Shown piece by piece: positions 8,620-17,127 of a DNA stretch of 64,000 nt. How positions within the stretch are numbered: position 1 is the stretch's first letter; each line of letters starts with the position of its first letter. The position numbers were made by a program, and so were the translations under genes. The notes under the pieces are model-generated. The model was not told where the DNA came from. It saw only the letters and a list, made by a program, of their open reading frames with translations, and searched no databases. Location: contig CACNFD010000002.1 in assembly GCA_902619615.1 (NCBI GenBank), forward strand, positions 62,001 to 126,000. Direction: 5' to 3'. The DNA is from an uncultured SAR116 cluster alpha proteobacterium. GTDB taxonomy: Bacteria > Pseudomonadota > Alphaproteobacteria > Puniceispirillales > Marisalimonadaceae.

Positions 8620-8718
8620 ATGGCGTCATTTAGGAAAAGAAATGGAATTTGGCGAATTCACATAAGAAATAGAAAAATAGGATCAATATATAAATTATTT
8701 AAAATCAAAGGGTGGTAA
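8620..8718 (+). pseudogene. 5' remnant of a phage-type tyrosine integrase
   Basis: An ATG with a strong GGAGG ribosome site (8608-8612) opens 32 codons before a stop at 8718. The first 20 residues (MASFRKRNGIWRIHIRNRK) match the usual start of phage integrases, whose N-terminal arm-binding domain begins MASxRKRNGxWxxxI. The remaining 350 or so residues, including the catalytic R-H-R-Y domain, are missing, and the frame runs into the opposite-strand 3' end of the Anbu gene. I read it as a fossil left when the rest was deleted. It points towards the Anbu cassette and tRNA-Phe. Confidence 0.55.
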
Positions 8719-9429
8719 CTCTTTTATACTTTTTTTTAGGGCCTTTCCCCAACTATTTGATATTTTTTCAAAATAAGGATCATTATTTTCAAACCTTATT
8801 TGATTATTCAATTCAAGATCATCTTTTTTTAAGGTACAGACATCTATTGGCATGCCTACTGAAACATTAGCCTTCATAGTACTATCAAATGATACTAAAA
8901 GTAGTTTTATTGCATCACCGAAGTTTGAGTCTTTTTCTAGTGCTCTAACAATAATTGGTTTGCCATATTTTGTTTCTCCAATTTGAAAAAAAGATTGATC
9001 TTCAGATGCTTCTATAAAGTTACCCTCAGGATATATTAAAAATAACCTATGTTCTTGACCTGCAATTTGACCACCTAAAATTAAAGTAGAGGAATATGGA
9101 TTTTCACCTGCTTGACCATCAGAAGAGTATTCATTAGATATATTTCTTAAAATTTTTCCAACAATTCTTGCAACTTGAAACATTGATTTAGTTTTAAGAA
9201 TATTATCGTTATCATTATTGGGGTTATCAATAGCTTCATTTATGAGATTGATAGTAGCCTGGGATGTGGCTAAATTTCCAGAAGTTAATAAAACTACACT
9301 TCTTTCGTTTTTATTCGACCAAAAAAACATTTTTTTATTTGTATTAACATTGTCTATACCCGCGTTAGTTAAAGTATCTGACATGAATACTAAACCTTGA
9401 TTTAATTTTAATCCTACACAATAAGTCAT
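8695..9429 (-). CDS. Anbu proteasome-type protease
   Basis: A 244-residue Ntn hydrolase of the Anbu (ancestral beta subunit, BPH) family. It begins MTYCVGLKLNQGLVFMSDT, so removal of Met exposes the catalytic Thr (residue 2), with the conserved Asp at residue 18 and a Lys pair at 32-33 as in proteasome beta subunits. No propeptide is present, as is typical for Anbu. It is the last gene of a four-gene operon that matches the known conserved Anbu neighbourhood. A good ribosome site (AAGGTG) precedes the ATG, 12 bases after the transglutaminase-like stop. Substrates are unknown. Confidence 0.9.
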   Translation of the reverse strand: MTYCVGLKLNQGLVFMSDTLTNAGIDNVNTNKKMFFWSNKNERSVVLLTSGNLATSQATINLINEAIDNPNNDNDNILKTKSMFQVARIVGKILRNISNEYSSDGQAGENPYSSTLILGGQIAGQEHRLFLIYPEGNFIEASEDQSFFQIGETKYGKPIIVRALEKDSNFGDAIKLLLVSFDSTMKANVSVGMPIDVCTLKKDDLELNNQIRFENNDPYFEKISNSWGKALKKSIKELPPFDFK

Positions 9430-9441
9430 TACGCACCTTGA

Positions 9442-10251
9442 TTATTGATTTAAAATATCAATTGATAATTCTAAATTTTGATTTTCAATAAAATATCCAT
9501 TTATAATACCTTTTACAGGTACTACATCATTATAATCGAAACCTTTTGCTATTTCTACATATCTGTCATCTGGAGAAATACCATTAGATATATCAAAGCC
9601 TATCCAACCAAGATTTTCTATAAATACTTCGGCCCAAGCATGCATGGAAAGATTATGAGTATCTTGTATCGGTTTAAATAATCCACTAACATATCTACAA
9701 GGGAGATTATTCATTCGGACTATAGATAGAAATATATGAGTGTGATCCTGGCAAACACCAAACCCTTTTTTAAATGCATCTTCAGCTGTCGTTTTATAAT
9801 CTGTTTTTCCTTTTTTATATTTAATTTTTGATTTTATTTTAAATGAGAGTTCATGAAGGCTTCCTATCAAATCCTCTAAATTCAATATGTTTTCTTTGTA
9901 AAACTTTGATAGATATTCACCAGGTTTCGTAAGGTAAGTTTTATCAATGTAACACCAAAGTGGAAGATCTTTTTTTGAGATTTTTTTTATTCCAAAGTTA
10001 GACTTTGTTTCAACCTTACCCAAAATATTGTATTCAATTTTTTTAGAGTTATTTTGTATACTAACCAAATCTATTAGATTACCAAATTGATCTGTAGAGT
10101 TAAGTTCCTTACTTCCACCCTCAATATAAATTTTCCAATTTATAATTTTTTGACTTTCATTACTTTGAGGAGTTAAAAGTAACTTATTAAACCCAAAATT
10201 AATTTTTCCATCAATTTCATATACAATTTTTTGTGTTATTTTTAAAATCAT
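9442..10251 (-). CDS. Transglutaminase-like cysteine protease of the Anbu cassette
   Basis: A 269-residue protein with an N-terminal beta-rich domain (about residues 1-90) and a transglutaminase-like papain fold. The catalytic triad is visible: Cys167 in GFGVCQDHTH, His204 in SMHAWAEVF and Asp220 in WIGFDISNG. Family members act as peptidases or amidases rather than cross-linkers. It lies 4 bases downstream of the alpha-E gene and 12 bases before Anbu, so all are cotranscribed. In the cassette it may process a peptide product made by the ATP-grasp enzyme; this is an inference. Confidence 0.9.
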   Translation of the reverse strand: MILKITQKIVYEIDGKINFGFNKLLLTPQSNESQKIINWKIYIEGGSKELNSTDQFGNLIDLVSIQNNSKKIEYNILGKVETKSNFGIKKISKKDLPLWCYIDKTYLTKPGEYLSKFYKENILNLEDLIGSLHELSFKIKSKIKYKKGKTDYKTTAEDAFKKGFGVCQDHTHIFLSIVRMNNLPCRYVSGLFKPIQDTHNLSMHAWAEVFIENLGWIGFDISNGISPDDRYVEIAKGFDYNDVVPVKGIINGYFIENQNLELSIDILNQ

Positions 10252-10255
10252 ACTG

Positions 10256-11182
10256 CTACTGAAAATTAAATTCTTCCTCTATATTTGCAGCTAATGTCAT
10301 ATTTAATTTAAATAGACTATTTAAAAATGAATAATCATTAAAATTTCTATTTTTTTGTTTAATTTTTTTTTGAATACTTAGAACATTTAGGTAACTTTTT
10401 TTATTTAGAAAATTTTTTTTATGAATTGACCTTAAATTTTTAATAGTTTCATTAACACAAAACATTAGTGATTTAGGCATATCTTTATCTGATATTAAAA
10501 AATAAGAAACTTTGTTAGCTTTGATTTCATTTTGATTTTTCCACATATATGATCTGTACGAAGAAATACTTCTCAAAATCATTTCTAATTGAAAATTATC
10601 GTAACCCTCAAATCTAATTTTTTTTTCGTCTAATAGAAGATAATATCTTGTATTCAAAATTCTAACGGTATTATCAAATCTCTCAATAAATGTGCCTAAA
10701 TAGCAGAAATTTAAAATTTCATTTTTCAACATGCTTCTTTCTAAAAAGCCAAAAATCAGAGCAATTTTTTCTCTTGTATTTTTTATAATTATTTGAATTT
10801 TATTTTCATTTATTTTTTTATTTAGTTCTTCATTTAAATATAACCAACAAGTGTTTATCGCCTCCCAAACCTCCGATGTAATTGATACTCTTGATCTTCG
10901 TGCATTTTCTCTAGCTTTCTCAATAAGTATTAAAATATTATTAAAATTCTTAGGATCTTTTAACATGAAGTTAATTATATTAAGACTATCTAAAGAGTTA
11001 TTTTTTTTAAAAAAATGATGTCTTATAGAATTAGTTCTTAAGATTGCATCCCATTCATTTTTCAAATTACTAGATGATAAAAGATACAATTGGAAACCAC
11101 TCTCAATCATACACAATGTATTTTCAACTCTCTCAATATATCTAAACATCCAAAATAAAGAATCTGCTGTACTCCCTAGCAT
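10256..11182 (-). CDS. Alpha-E domain protein (COG2307) of the Anbu cassette
   Basis: A 308-residue all-helical alpha-E protein. The conserved start MLGSTADSLFWMFRYIERVE and the segment GTFIERFDNTVRIL are characteristic of the family. I place the start at 11182, where ATG overlaps the TAA stop of the upstream ATP-grasp gene (TAATG), which gives tight coupling and matches the family N-terminus; a start 18 bases upstream would add six residues. The function is unknown, but it nearly always accompanies a circularly permuted ATP-grasp ligase and a transglutaminase-like protein. It has more lysine and isoleucine than usual, in line with the genome's AT bias. Confidence 0.9.
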   Translation of the reverse strand: MLGSTADSLFWMFRYIERVENTLCMIESGFQLYLLSSSNLKNEWDAILRTNSIRHHFFKKNNSLDSLNIINFMLKDPKNFNNILILIEKARENARRSRVSITSEVWEAINTCWLYLNEELNKKINENKIQIIIKNTREKIALIFGFLERSMLKNEILNFCYLGTFIERFDNTVRILNTRYYLLLDEKKIRFEGYDNFQLEMILRSISSYRSYMWKNQNEIKANKVSYFLISDKDMPKSLMFCVNETIKNLRSIHKKNFLNKKSYLNVLSIQKKIKQKNRNFNDYSFLNSLFKLNMTLAANIEEEFNFQ

Positions 11183-12606
11183 TATGAACTCAATATCCAA
11201 GTATCTTTGGTACCACCACCTTGACTGGAGTTAACAACAAGAGAACCTTTTTTTAAAGCAACTCTGGTGAGGCCACCACTTGTAACTGTAACCTTTTCTT
11301 GTGCTAATAATGCAAAACACCTAAGGTCAACATGTCTGGGAGTTAGACCTTTTTTTGTATAAATAGGACATGTTGATAATGATAAGGTTGGTTGAGCAAT
11401 ATAACTATAAGGATTTTTTGTAATTTTATTTTTAAATTTTGATATTTCAGTTTTGCTTGCTAGTGGTCCTACTAGCATCCCATAACCACCTGAGCCGTGA
11501 ACTTCTTTAACTACTAATTTATTTAAATTTTTTAATACATATTTCAATTCGTCTTTTATACGGCACTTGAATGTTTTTACATTTTTTAAAATTGGTTTTT
11601 GACCCAAATAAAATTTAATAATATCTGGTATGTAAGAATAAATTGATTTATCGTCTGAAATGCCTGTTCCAGGTGCATTTGCTATCGTAACGTTTTTATT
11701 TCTGTATACCTCCATTAAACCTGGAACACCTAAAAAACTATCTTCTTTAAATGATAATGGATCTAAAAAGATATCATCTATTCTTCTATAAATTACATCT
11801 ACTCTTTTCCAACCATCTATGGTTTTCATATTTAAATATTTATTAATTACACGAAGATCCTTACCTTCTACTAATTCAACACCTAACTTATCTGCTAAAA
11901 AAGCATGTTCAAAAAATGCAGAATTATATATTCCAGGAGTTAGCAAAACTATGTTTGGGTTTATTTTTGTTTTTTGTGGTGAAGACTTCTTTAAAATTTC
12001 AGATAAATATTTGGTATAGTTCCTATTATCAGATACTTTATATCTTGAAATTAGCTCAGGAAATAATTTTATCATGGTATCTCTATTTTCTATCATATAA
12101 GAAGCTCCAGATGGAACTCTAACATTATCTTCTAATACATAAAAATTGTCTGAATTTGTTTTAATTAAATCTATACCAGAGATATGATTGTATGTTTTGT
12201 TTGGAGGAGTAAATCCTAACATCTGCTTCAAAAAAGCAGGATTATTTTGAATTAAATCAACAGGTATCACACCATGTTTTATTATCTCTTGTTGACCATA
12301 AATATCAGTAAGAAAAAAATTTATAGCTAAAACTCTTTGTGTTATCCCTTTAACCAATTTATTCCATTCCTTTGGGTTTATTATTCTTGGGATTATATCA
12401 AATGGTATTAGATTTTCTTTTTTGTCACTGGAATAAACTTTAAATGATACACCTGTATTTTCAAAAAATTTCATTGCATCAGAATTTATTTTTGTTAATT
12501 CACTATTATCTTGATTTTTATACCAACTAATAAACTTTTTATAATTGGTTCTTACAGAGTTTTCATTTATAAAAGCTTCATCATATGTTTTTGCAAAATA
12601 AGTCAT
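11182..12606 (-). CDS. Circularly permuted ATP-grasp protein (COG2308) of the Anbu cassette
   Basis: A 474-residue circularly permuted ATP-grasp enzyme, predicted to form amide or peptide bonds with ATP. Recognisable family segments are NPAFLKQMLGFTPP, VLEDNVRVPSGASYMIENR, LVKEVHGSGGYGMLVGP and PRHVDLRCFALL near the C-terminus. It is the first gene of the Anbu operon and its stop overlaps the alpha-E start. Upstream lies an AT-rich 300-base gap reaching tRNA-Phe, so the operon promoter is probably there. The peptide it makes, if any, is unknown; the family has been proposed to build short peptide tags or metabolites. Confidence 0.9.
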   Translation of the reverse strand: MTYFAKTYDEAFINENSVRTNYKKFISWYKNQDNSELTKINSDAMKFFENTGVSFKVYSSDKKENLIPFDIIPRIINPKEWNKLVKGITQRVLAINFFLTDIYGQQEIIKHGVIPVDLIQNNPAFLKQMLGFTPPNKTYNHISGIDLIKTNSDNFYVLEDNVRVPSGASYMIENRDTMIKLFPELISRYKVSDNRNYTKYLSEILKKSSPQKTKINPNIVLLTPGIYNSAFFEHAFLADKLGVELVEGKDLRVINKYLNMKTIDGWKRVDVIYRRIDDIFLDPLSFKEDSFLGVPGLMEVYRNKNVTIANAPGTGISDDKSIYSYIPDIIKFYLGQKPILKNVKTFKCRIKDELKYVLKNLNKLVVKEVHGSGGYGMLVGPLASKTEISKFKNKITKNPYSYIAQPTLSLSTCPIYTKKGLTPRHVDLRCFALLAQEKVTVTSGGLTRVALKKGSLVVNSSQGGGTKDTWILSS

Positions 12607-12907
12607 ATTTAGTTTCCAAATAATATAACTGTAAAGAATAATCCTTAAAATACCTACATCAAGATTATTTATGGACTGTTTATAAATTATAAAATTAAAG
12701 TTCTAAAATGCCTAAAAAGTTATCTTTTAAAATGAAAAATTAGCATTTTAAATTTTGAAATCACTTATAAAAAAGCAGTTATAGTTATAAAATCTAGTCA
12801 CACCTCTGTCACAATTACTTTGACAAATAAGCTATAAATTGAGATTCTAGAAGTATTAACCAATGAGGTGTGACAAAGGGTTTATTTAAGTCTGGTATAG
12901 GAAAACA
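12607..12907. other. Intergenic gap between Anbu operon and tRNA-Phe
   Basis: No coding frame with a ribosome site is visible in these 301 AT-rich bases. They should contain the promoter for the leftward Anbu operon, but I cannot single out convincing -35/-10 boxes. The right part (12797-12874) holds the repeats described separately. Confidence 0.6.
12797..12874. repeat. Copy 2 of shared 17-bp motif, with inverted partner
   Basis: GTCACACCTCTGTCACA at 12797-12813 is identical to 8590-8606, and GAGGTGTGAC at 12865-12874 is the inverse of its first ten bases. The pair lies 34 bases beyond the 3' end of tRNA-Phe, a usual integrase target, so it may be half of an old attachment site. No duplicated tRNA 3' end is visible at the other flank. 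Confidence 0.5.
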
Positions 12908-12983
12908 TGGTGCCCGGGGGCGGATTCGAACCACCGACACGAGGATTTTCAGTCCTCTGCTCTACCTACTGAGCTACCCGGGC
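12908..12983 (-). tRNA. tRNA-Phe (GAA)
   Basis: A 76-base cloverleaf with acceptor GCCCGGG pairing to CCCGGGC, discriminator A and encoded CCA, D-loop AGCTCAGTAGGTAGAGC, anticodon loop CTGAAAA (anticodon GAA) and T-loop GGTTCGAATCC. It stands alone on the minus strand between the Anbu region and yacG. Confidence 0.97.
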
Positions 12984-13042
12984 TTTAATTAAATAATCTA
13001 TAACGTGATCATCACATTATGTCTAGCTAACAAAAAAATATT

Positions 13043-13219
13043 TTAAACATCTTTCTTATAATCTTCCTCATTTATATGGATTGTGTATTTTTCACCCAAC
13101 CAGTTATTTAAGTCAAGATGACTACAACGCTTAGAACAAAATGGTTTTGTATCTAATTTGACATCAAATTCTTTATTGCAAGTAATACACTTAATTTTTG
13201 TATTTTTTTTTGTCATCAT
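13043..13219 (-). CDS. yacG: DNA gyrase inhibitor YacG
   Basis: A 58-residue zinc-finger protein. The four zinc ligands are seen as CITC near residue 11 and CSKRC near residue 28, followed by the family segment HLDLNNWLGEKYTI. YacG binds GyrB and blocks its DNA-binding activity in E. coli. The start overlaps the stop of the RNase G-like gene by four bases (ATGA). The order infA-maf-RNase G-yacG is a standard alphaproteobacterial arrangement and confirms the call. Confidence 0.88.
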   Translation of the reverse strand: MMTKKNTKIKCITCNKEFDVKLDTKPFCSKRCSHLDLNNWLGEKYTIHINEEDYKKDV

Positions 13220-14235
13220 ATTTTTTTTTCTAATAACTCTCCATAATCATTTGGGAGGTCTGATCTTTCAATAACATTTATAAAATCTGGTATTTTTTTA
13301 TTCTTAAATTTTTTAAAAAGATTTTTCCCACATATAAACTGAATGTTATTTTTAGACTTCATTTTCTTAGATATTCTCCACAATGATCTAATATGGTTTT
13401 GAAAATCAAATTCATTTTTATTAATATAAAAACTTTCTAAAGACTTGAAATTTCTTGGAACATACATCTCATAAAGCTGTAATCTTGAAAAACCTAGAAA
13501 ATTGATGTCAGGAAACTTTTTTGTTCCTTCTTTGATAATAAATTCATGAAGATTTTTTTTTCTGTTAAATGATAACCTAGGAAAATCAATAAGCACCATA
13601 CCTCCTATATTTCTCAAATTAATTTCATCCATACACTTTACAAATGTATTTTTACAGAACTTTAGCATTTGATCTTCATTCTTAATTAATAATTGTTTAG
13701 TATCAACATCGATAAGAGTGGCAGCTTTTGTATTTTCAATCCATAAAACACCACCATCCTCAATTTTAATCATTGGATCTAGAGCTCTGAGAAAACAACT
13801 ATCTAAATCCATATTATTCCAAAAGATTGCATAATTGTCTTCTATTACAGGTACATTTTTATTAAAGAAAAGTTCAATAATCCGTTCGACATCATTAAAT
13901 TTTTCAAAATTATAAATTTCAGACCATAATTTTGCTTGTATAGGCTTATCGTCAAACTCTTCGCTGGTGATAATTACTTTTATTTGTTCATTTATTTTTA
14001 AAGATTTTGTCCCTACTTTAACAGTGACTATTTTTTTATTCTTTAAGTTAGCCCTCACCATACCATTATTTAATTTTTTTATGATTTTTGCATCTAAAAC
14101 CCTTCCAATTAAAGGCGGCACTTGGTCTTGCCAACAAGTGAATTTAACAATTTTTTTATTTTGAATTTCAACTATTCTTGTTTGTTCAGCACATCTATCT
14201 ACCAAGATAAAATGATCTTTAAGTTTATTTATCAT
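13216..14235 (-). CDS. Ribonuclease E/G family protein
   Basis: A 339-residue RNase E/G-type endoribonuclease, compact relative to E. coli RNase G (489 residues). The catalytic-core motifs are present: NTKAATLIDVDT with Asp176 and RNIGGMVLIDFPR with Asp217, equivalent to the two metal-binding aspartates. The N-terminal S1-like region is short and degenerate, and there is no degradosome-scaffold tail. I start it at the ATG at 14235, which overlaps the maf gene by 11 bases. It probably acts in RNA or rRNA processing. A separate full-length RNase E may exist elsewhere. Confidence 0.82.
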   Translation of the reverse strand: MINKLKDHFILVDRCAEQTRIVEIQNKKIVKFTCWQDQVPPLIGRVLDAKIIKKLNNGMVRANLKNKKIVTVKVGTKSLKINEQIKVIITSEEFDDKPIQAKLWSEIYNFEKFNDVERIIELFFNKNVPVIEDNYAIFWNNMDLDSCFLRALDPMIKIEDGGVLWIENTKAATLIDVDTKQLLIKNEDQMLKFCKNTFVKCMDEINLRNIGGMVLIDFPRLSFNRKKNLHEFIIKEGTKKFPDINFLGFSRLQLYEMYVPRNFKSLESFYINKNEFDFQNHIRSLWRISKKMKSKNNIQFICGKNLFKKFKNKKIPDFINVIERSDLPNDYGELLEKKI

Positions 14236-14812
14236 TTGAGAATTTATATCCAACAGATATTAATGCTCTGTATAACTCTGCTAAAGGTAACCCTACCACA
14301 TTACTATATGAACCTGATATAAAATTAATAAATGATGAAGCAATTCCTTGTATTGCATAACCTCCTGCTTTACCTTCCCATTCCTTTGAGGCAAGATAAT
14401 AACTTATTTCGTCAGGATGAAGCCTTTTAAATTTTATAATTGATTGGACGGTTTTTGTTTTGAGTGAATTATGTGGTGTGTTAAGAGTAAAACTTGTAAA
14501 AACTTTATGTCTTCTACCTGAAATTAGTTTCAAACATTGTTCTGCTGTAATTGCATCCACTGTTTTTGGTAAAATTCTTCTTCCTATAGCAACCACCGTG
14601 TCAGCAGTTAGTATTATAGATTGAGAATATTTTTGTTGAAAAACTTTATTTTTTTCAAGAGACATTCTTTGAACATATATATGAGGTAGCTCTTTAGATA
14701 ATACTTTTTCGTTAATATTTGGGGATAACACTAAGTTAGGTTTCACACCTATTTGGCTTAACAGTTCAAGTCTTCTTTTTGAACCAGAACCTAATACAAA
14801 ATGTTTGTTCAA
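14225..14812 (-). CDS. maf: Maf-like nucleotide pyrophosphatase
   Basis: A 195-residue Maf/Ham1-superfamily enzyme that hydrolyses non-canonical or modified nucleoside triphosphates to the monophosphates. Motifs are GSGSKRRLELLSQIG at the N-terminus, ILTADTVVAIG with the catalytic Asp, and GKAGGYAIQG. The start codon is TTG (14812); no ATG gives a family-like N-terminus. It sits between infA and the RNase E/G gene, overlapping the latter by 11 bases. Whether it prefers dTTP/UTP or m7GTP cannot be told. Confidence 0.88.
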   Translation of the reverse strand: MNKHFVLGSGSKRRLELLSQIGVKPNLVLSPNINEKVLSKELPHIYVQRMSLEKNKVFQQKYSQSIILTADTVVAIGRRILPKTVDAITAEQCLKLISGRRHKVFTSFTLNTPHNSLKTKTVQSIIKFKRLHPDEISYYLASKEWEGKAGGYAIQGIASSFINFISGSYSNVVGLPLAELYRALISVGYKFSNDK

Positions 14813-14850
14813 ATTATTTTATCCATAAAACAAACTTAAGACTTAAGATT

Positions 14851-15069
14851 TCATTTAAATCTAAACGTAATTCTTCCTTTTGTTAAATCATAAGGTGTCA
14901 TTTCCACATTTACTCTGTCACCAAGCAAGACTCTAATACGATTTTTTCTCATTTTTCCACTTGTGTGTGCAAGTACCTCATGGTCATTGTCAAGCTTTAC
15001 TCTAAACATAGCATTTGGTAAAAGCTCTTCTACAATTCCAGAAAACTCTATTACACCTTCCTTAGCCAT
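14851..15069 (-). CDS. infA: Translation initiation factor IF-1
   Basis: A 72-residue OB-fold protein, exactly the usual length. It begins [19 protein letters not shown] and ends GRITFRFK, as in nearly all bacterial IF-1 proteins. It binds the ribosomal A site with IF-2 and IF-3 during initiation. It is the first gene of the infA-maf-RNase G-yacG run, separated from hisD by 80 bases. Confidence 0.97.
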   Translation of the reverse strand: MAKEGVIEFSGIVEELLPNAMFRVKLDNDHEVLAHTSGKMRKNRIRVLLGDRVNVEMTPYDLTKGRITFRFK

Positions 15070-15149
15070 TTAACCTCTTTTTTAAAATTTATGTTTAATC
15101 TCACTATTATGATTCATTAGTCAAGGTTTTTATAAAATAAATTTACAAT

Positions 15150-16457
15150 TTATTTATTAATTCTTATTGAAATAGACCTTGCATGTGCATCTAAACCTTC
15201 TGCTTCAGCTAATGTAATTACGTGTTTTCCAAGTTCATTAAGGCTATTTTTATTAAAGTTAACTATTGTAGTTCTTTTATAGAAATCTAAAACTCCTAAT
15301 CCACTTGAAAATTTTGCTGTTCCATTTGTTGGAAGAACATGATTTGGACCAGCAATATAATCACCTACTGCCTCAGGGGTATAAGGACCGACAAAAATAG
15401 CTCCTGCATTTTTGACTTCTCTGATGACTCTTTGTGAATTTTTAAGAATTAATTGTAAATGTTCAGGCGCTTTTTTATTTATTAATTCAATCGCTTGATT
15501 CAAGTTTTCAACTAAAATTATAGCTCCAAAATCATACCATGAAGAACTAGCTATTTTTGATCTTGAAATTTCTACAAGAAATTTTTCTAATGAATGCTTT
15601 ACTTTAGCTGCTACTTCTTTACTAGTTGTTATTAAAATTGACTGGGCTAGCTGATCATGTTCTGCTTGTGATAAAAGATCTATAGCTACATGATCTGGAT
15701 TAGCTGTTTCATCACAAACAATTAACACCTCTGAAGGGCCAGCAATTGAGTCAATTCCTACTTTTCCAAATACTTGTCTTTTAGCTTCTGCAACATAGGC
15801 ATTTCCTGGCCCCACAATTTTGTCTACTGGTGAGATGGTTTTAGTGCCATAAGCAAGTGCGGCTACTGCATGAGCTCCACCCATACGAATAAATCCTGTT
15901 ACTTTTGCAACATGAGCTGCTGCTAGAACAATTGATGATTTATTTAAATCTGAAATTGGGCTTACTAGTATTCTTCTCTCAACGCCAGCAACTAAAGCGG
16001 GTATTGCATTCATTAAAACTGACGACGGATAAATTGCTTTACCTCCAGGAACATAAAAACCTGCAGAGTTTATTGGTGAGTGAGTTAAGCCAAGATTAAC
16101 TTTAAGATTATCTCTATAATTAAAGTTTTTAGGAATTTGGTATTTATGAAACTTTTTTATTCTTTCAGCTGCAATATTTAATGCTTTTTTCTGTTCTTTT
16201 TCAAGTCCCTCATAAGCTTTCTTTAATGTGTTATTTGTAATGAAAAGTTCTTTAACGTTTTTAACATTAATTTTATCAAATTTCTTTACATAATAATTTA
16301 GATCATCATCACCATTTTTAAATACATTTTTTAAAATTTTAGAAACTGTAGTATTAATTTTATTATTTGATTTTTTTTCATCATAGATCAAATCATTAAA
16401 CTTATTTTTGAATTCTCTATCTGAATAATTAATAAATCTGGTTTTAATTTTTAACAT
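15150..16457 (-). CDS. hisD: Histidinol dehydrogenase
   Basis: A 435-residue zinc enzyme that performs the last two steps of histidine synthesis, oxidising L-histidinol to L-histidine with NAD. It shows the glycine-rich PVDKIVGPGNAYVAEAKR segment, the zinc ligands in SQAEHDQLAQ, and the catalytic Glu-His in PEHLQLIL. Length and motifs are complete. It overlaps the end of hisG by 14 bases, so translation is coupled. Downstream is infA in the same direction. Confidence 0.96.
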   Translation of the reverse strand: MLKIKTRFINYSDREFKNKFNDLIYDEKKSNNKINTTVSKILKNVFKNGDDDLNYYVKKFDKINVKNVKELFITNNTLKKAYEGLEKEQKKALNIAAERIKKFHKYQIPKNFNYRDNLKVNLGLTHSPINSAGFYVPGGKAIYPSSVLMNAIPALVAGVERRILVSPISDLNKSSIVLAAAHVAKVTGFIRMGGAHAVAALAYGTKTISPVDKIVGPGNAYVAEAKRQVFGKVGIDSIAGPSEVLIVCDETANPDHVAIDLLSQAEHDQLAQSILITTSKEVAAKVKHSLEKFLVEISRSKIASSSWYDFGAIILVENLNQAIELINKKAPEHLQLILKNSQRVIREVKNAGAIFVGPYTPEAVGDYIAGPNHVLPTNGTAKFSSGLGVLDFYKRTTIVNFNKNSLNELGKHVITLAEAEGLDAHARSISIRINK

Positions 16458-17109
16458 TTATTACTTCCTCAACCTTATCAATCAAAGGTTGTATAGTATT
16501 TAAGTTAGTTTTCCAATAACTTCTATTAACTGCTAATCTTGTAGAGACGTCACAAATTTTCTCAATTTCAACTAATCCATTTGCTTTTAAAGTAGATCCC
16601 GTTTCAACCAAATCTACAATTCTTTTACATAAACCCATTGATGGTGCTAGTTCCATTGCTCCATTTAATTTTATACACTCAGCATGAACACCTCTTGCTT
16701 CAAAATGCTTTCTAGTAATATTAGGGTATTTAGTCGCAACTCTAACATGGCTCCAAGTCCTGTGGTCTTCTTTGGTAATAACATCCTTTTCGGCTGCAAC
16801 AACCATTTTGCACTTTCCAACATTAAGATCTAGAGGGGAATAAACTTCTGTATGATTATATTCATTAAGAATATCACTACCCACAAAAGCCATTTGGGCT
16901 GCGCCATAAGCTAAGAATGTTACAACATCGAAAGATCTTACTCTTATAATATCTATGTTGTTTATATTAGTCTTGAACTTCAACTTACGATCATTACTGT
17001 CAAAAAAAGATTTTTCAGGTTCAATGCCAATTTTTGATAATATTGGTAGAACTGAGTGTAAAATTCTTCCCTTTGGCAAAGCGATATTTAAACTTTTATT
17101 TAAAGTCAT
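16444..17109 (-). CDS. hisG: ATP phosphoribosyltransferase (short form)
   Basis: A 221-residue HisG that catalyses the first step of histidine synthesis from ATP and PRPP. It has the N-terminal ALPKGRIL motif and the PRPP loop near RIVDLVETGSTLKANGL. It is the short form without the C-terminal regulatory domain, a form that normally needs the HisZ partner for activity and histidine feedback. No hisZ is present in this window. It sits between the DUF2948 gene and hisD in an alphaproteobacterial gene order. Confidence 0.95.
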   Translation of the reverse strand: MTLNKSLNIALPKGRILHSVLPILSKIGIEPEKSFFDSNDRKLKFKTNINNIDIIRVRSFDVVTFLAYGAAQMAFVGSDILNEYNHTEVYSPLDLNVGKCKMVVAAEKDVITKEDHRTWSHVRVATKYPNITRKHFEARGVHAECIKLNGAMELAPSMGLCKRIVDLVETGSTLKANGLVEIEKICDVSTRLAVNRSYWKTNLNTIQPLIDKVEEVINVKN

Positions 17110-17127
17110 TAATCAATCCGTATTAAA

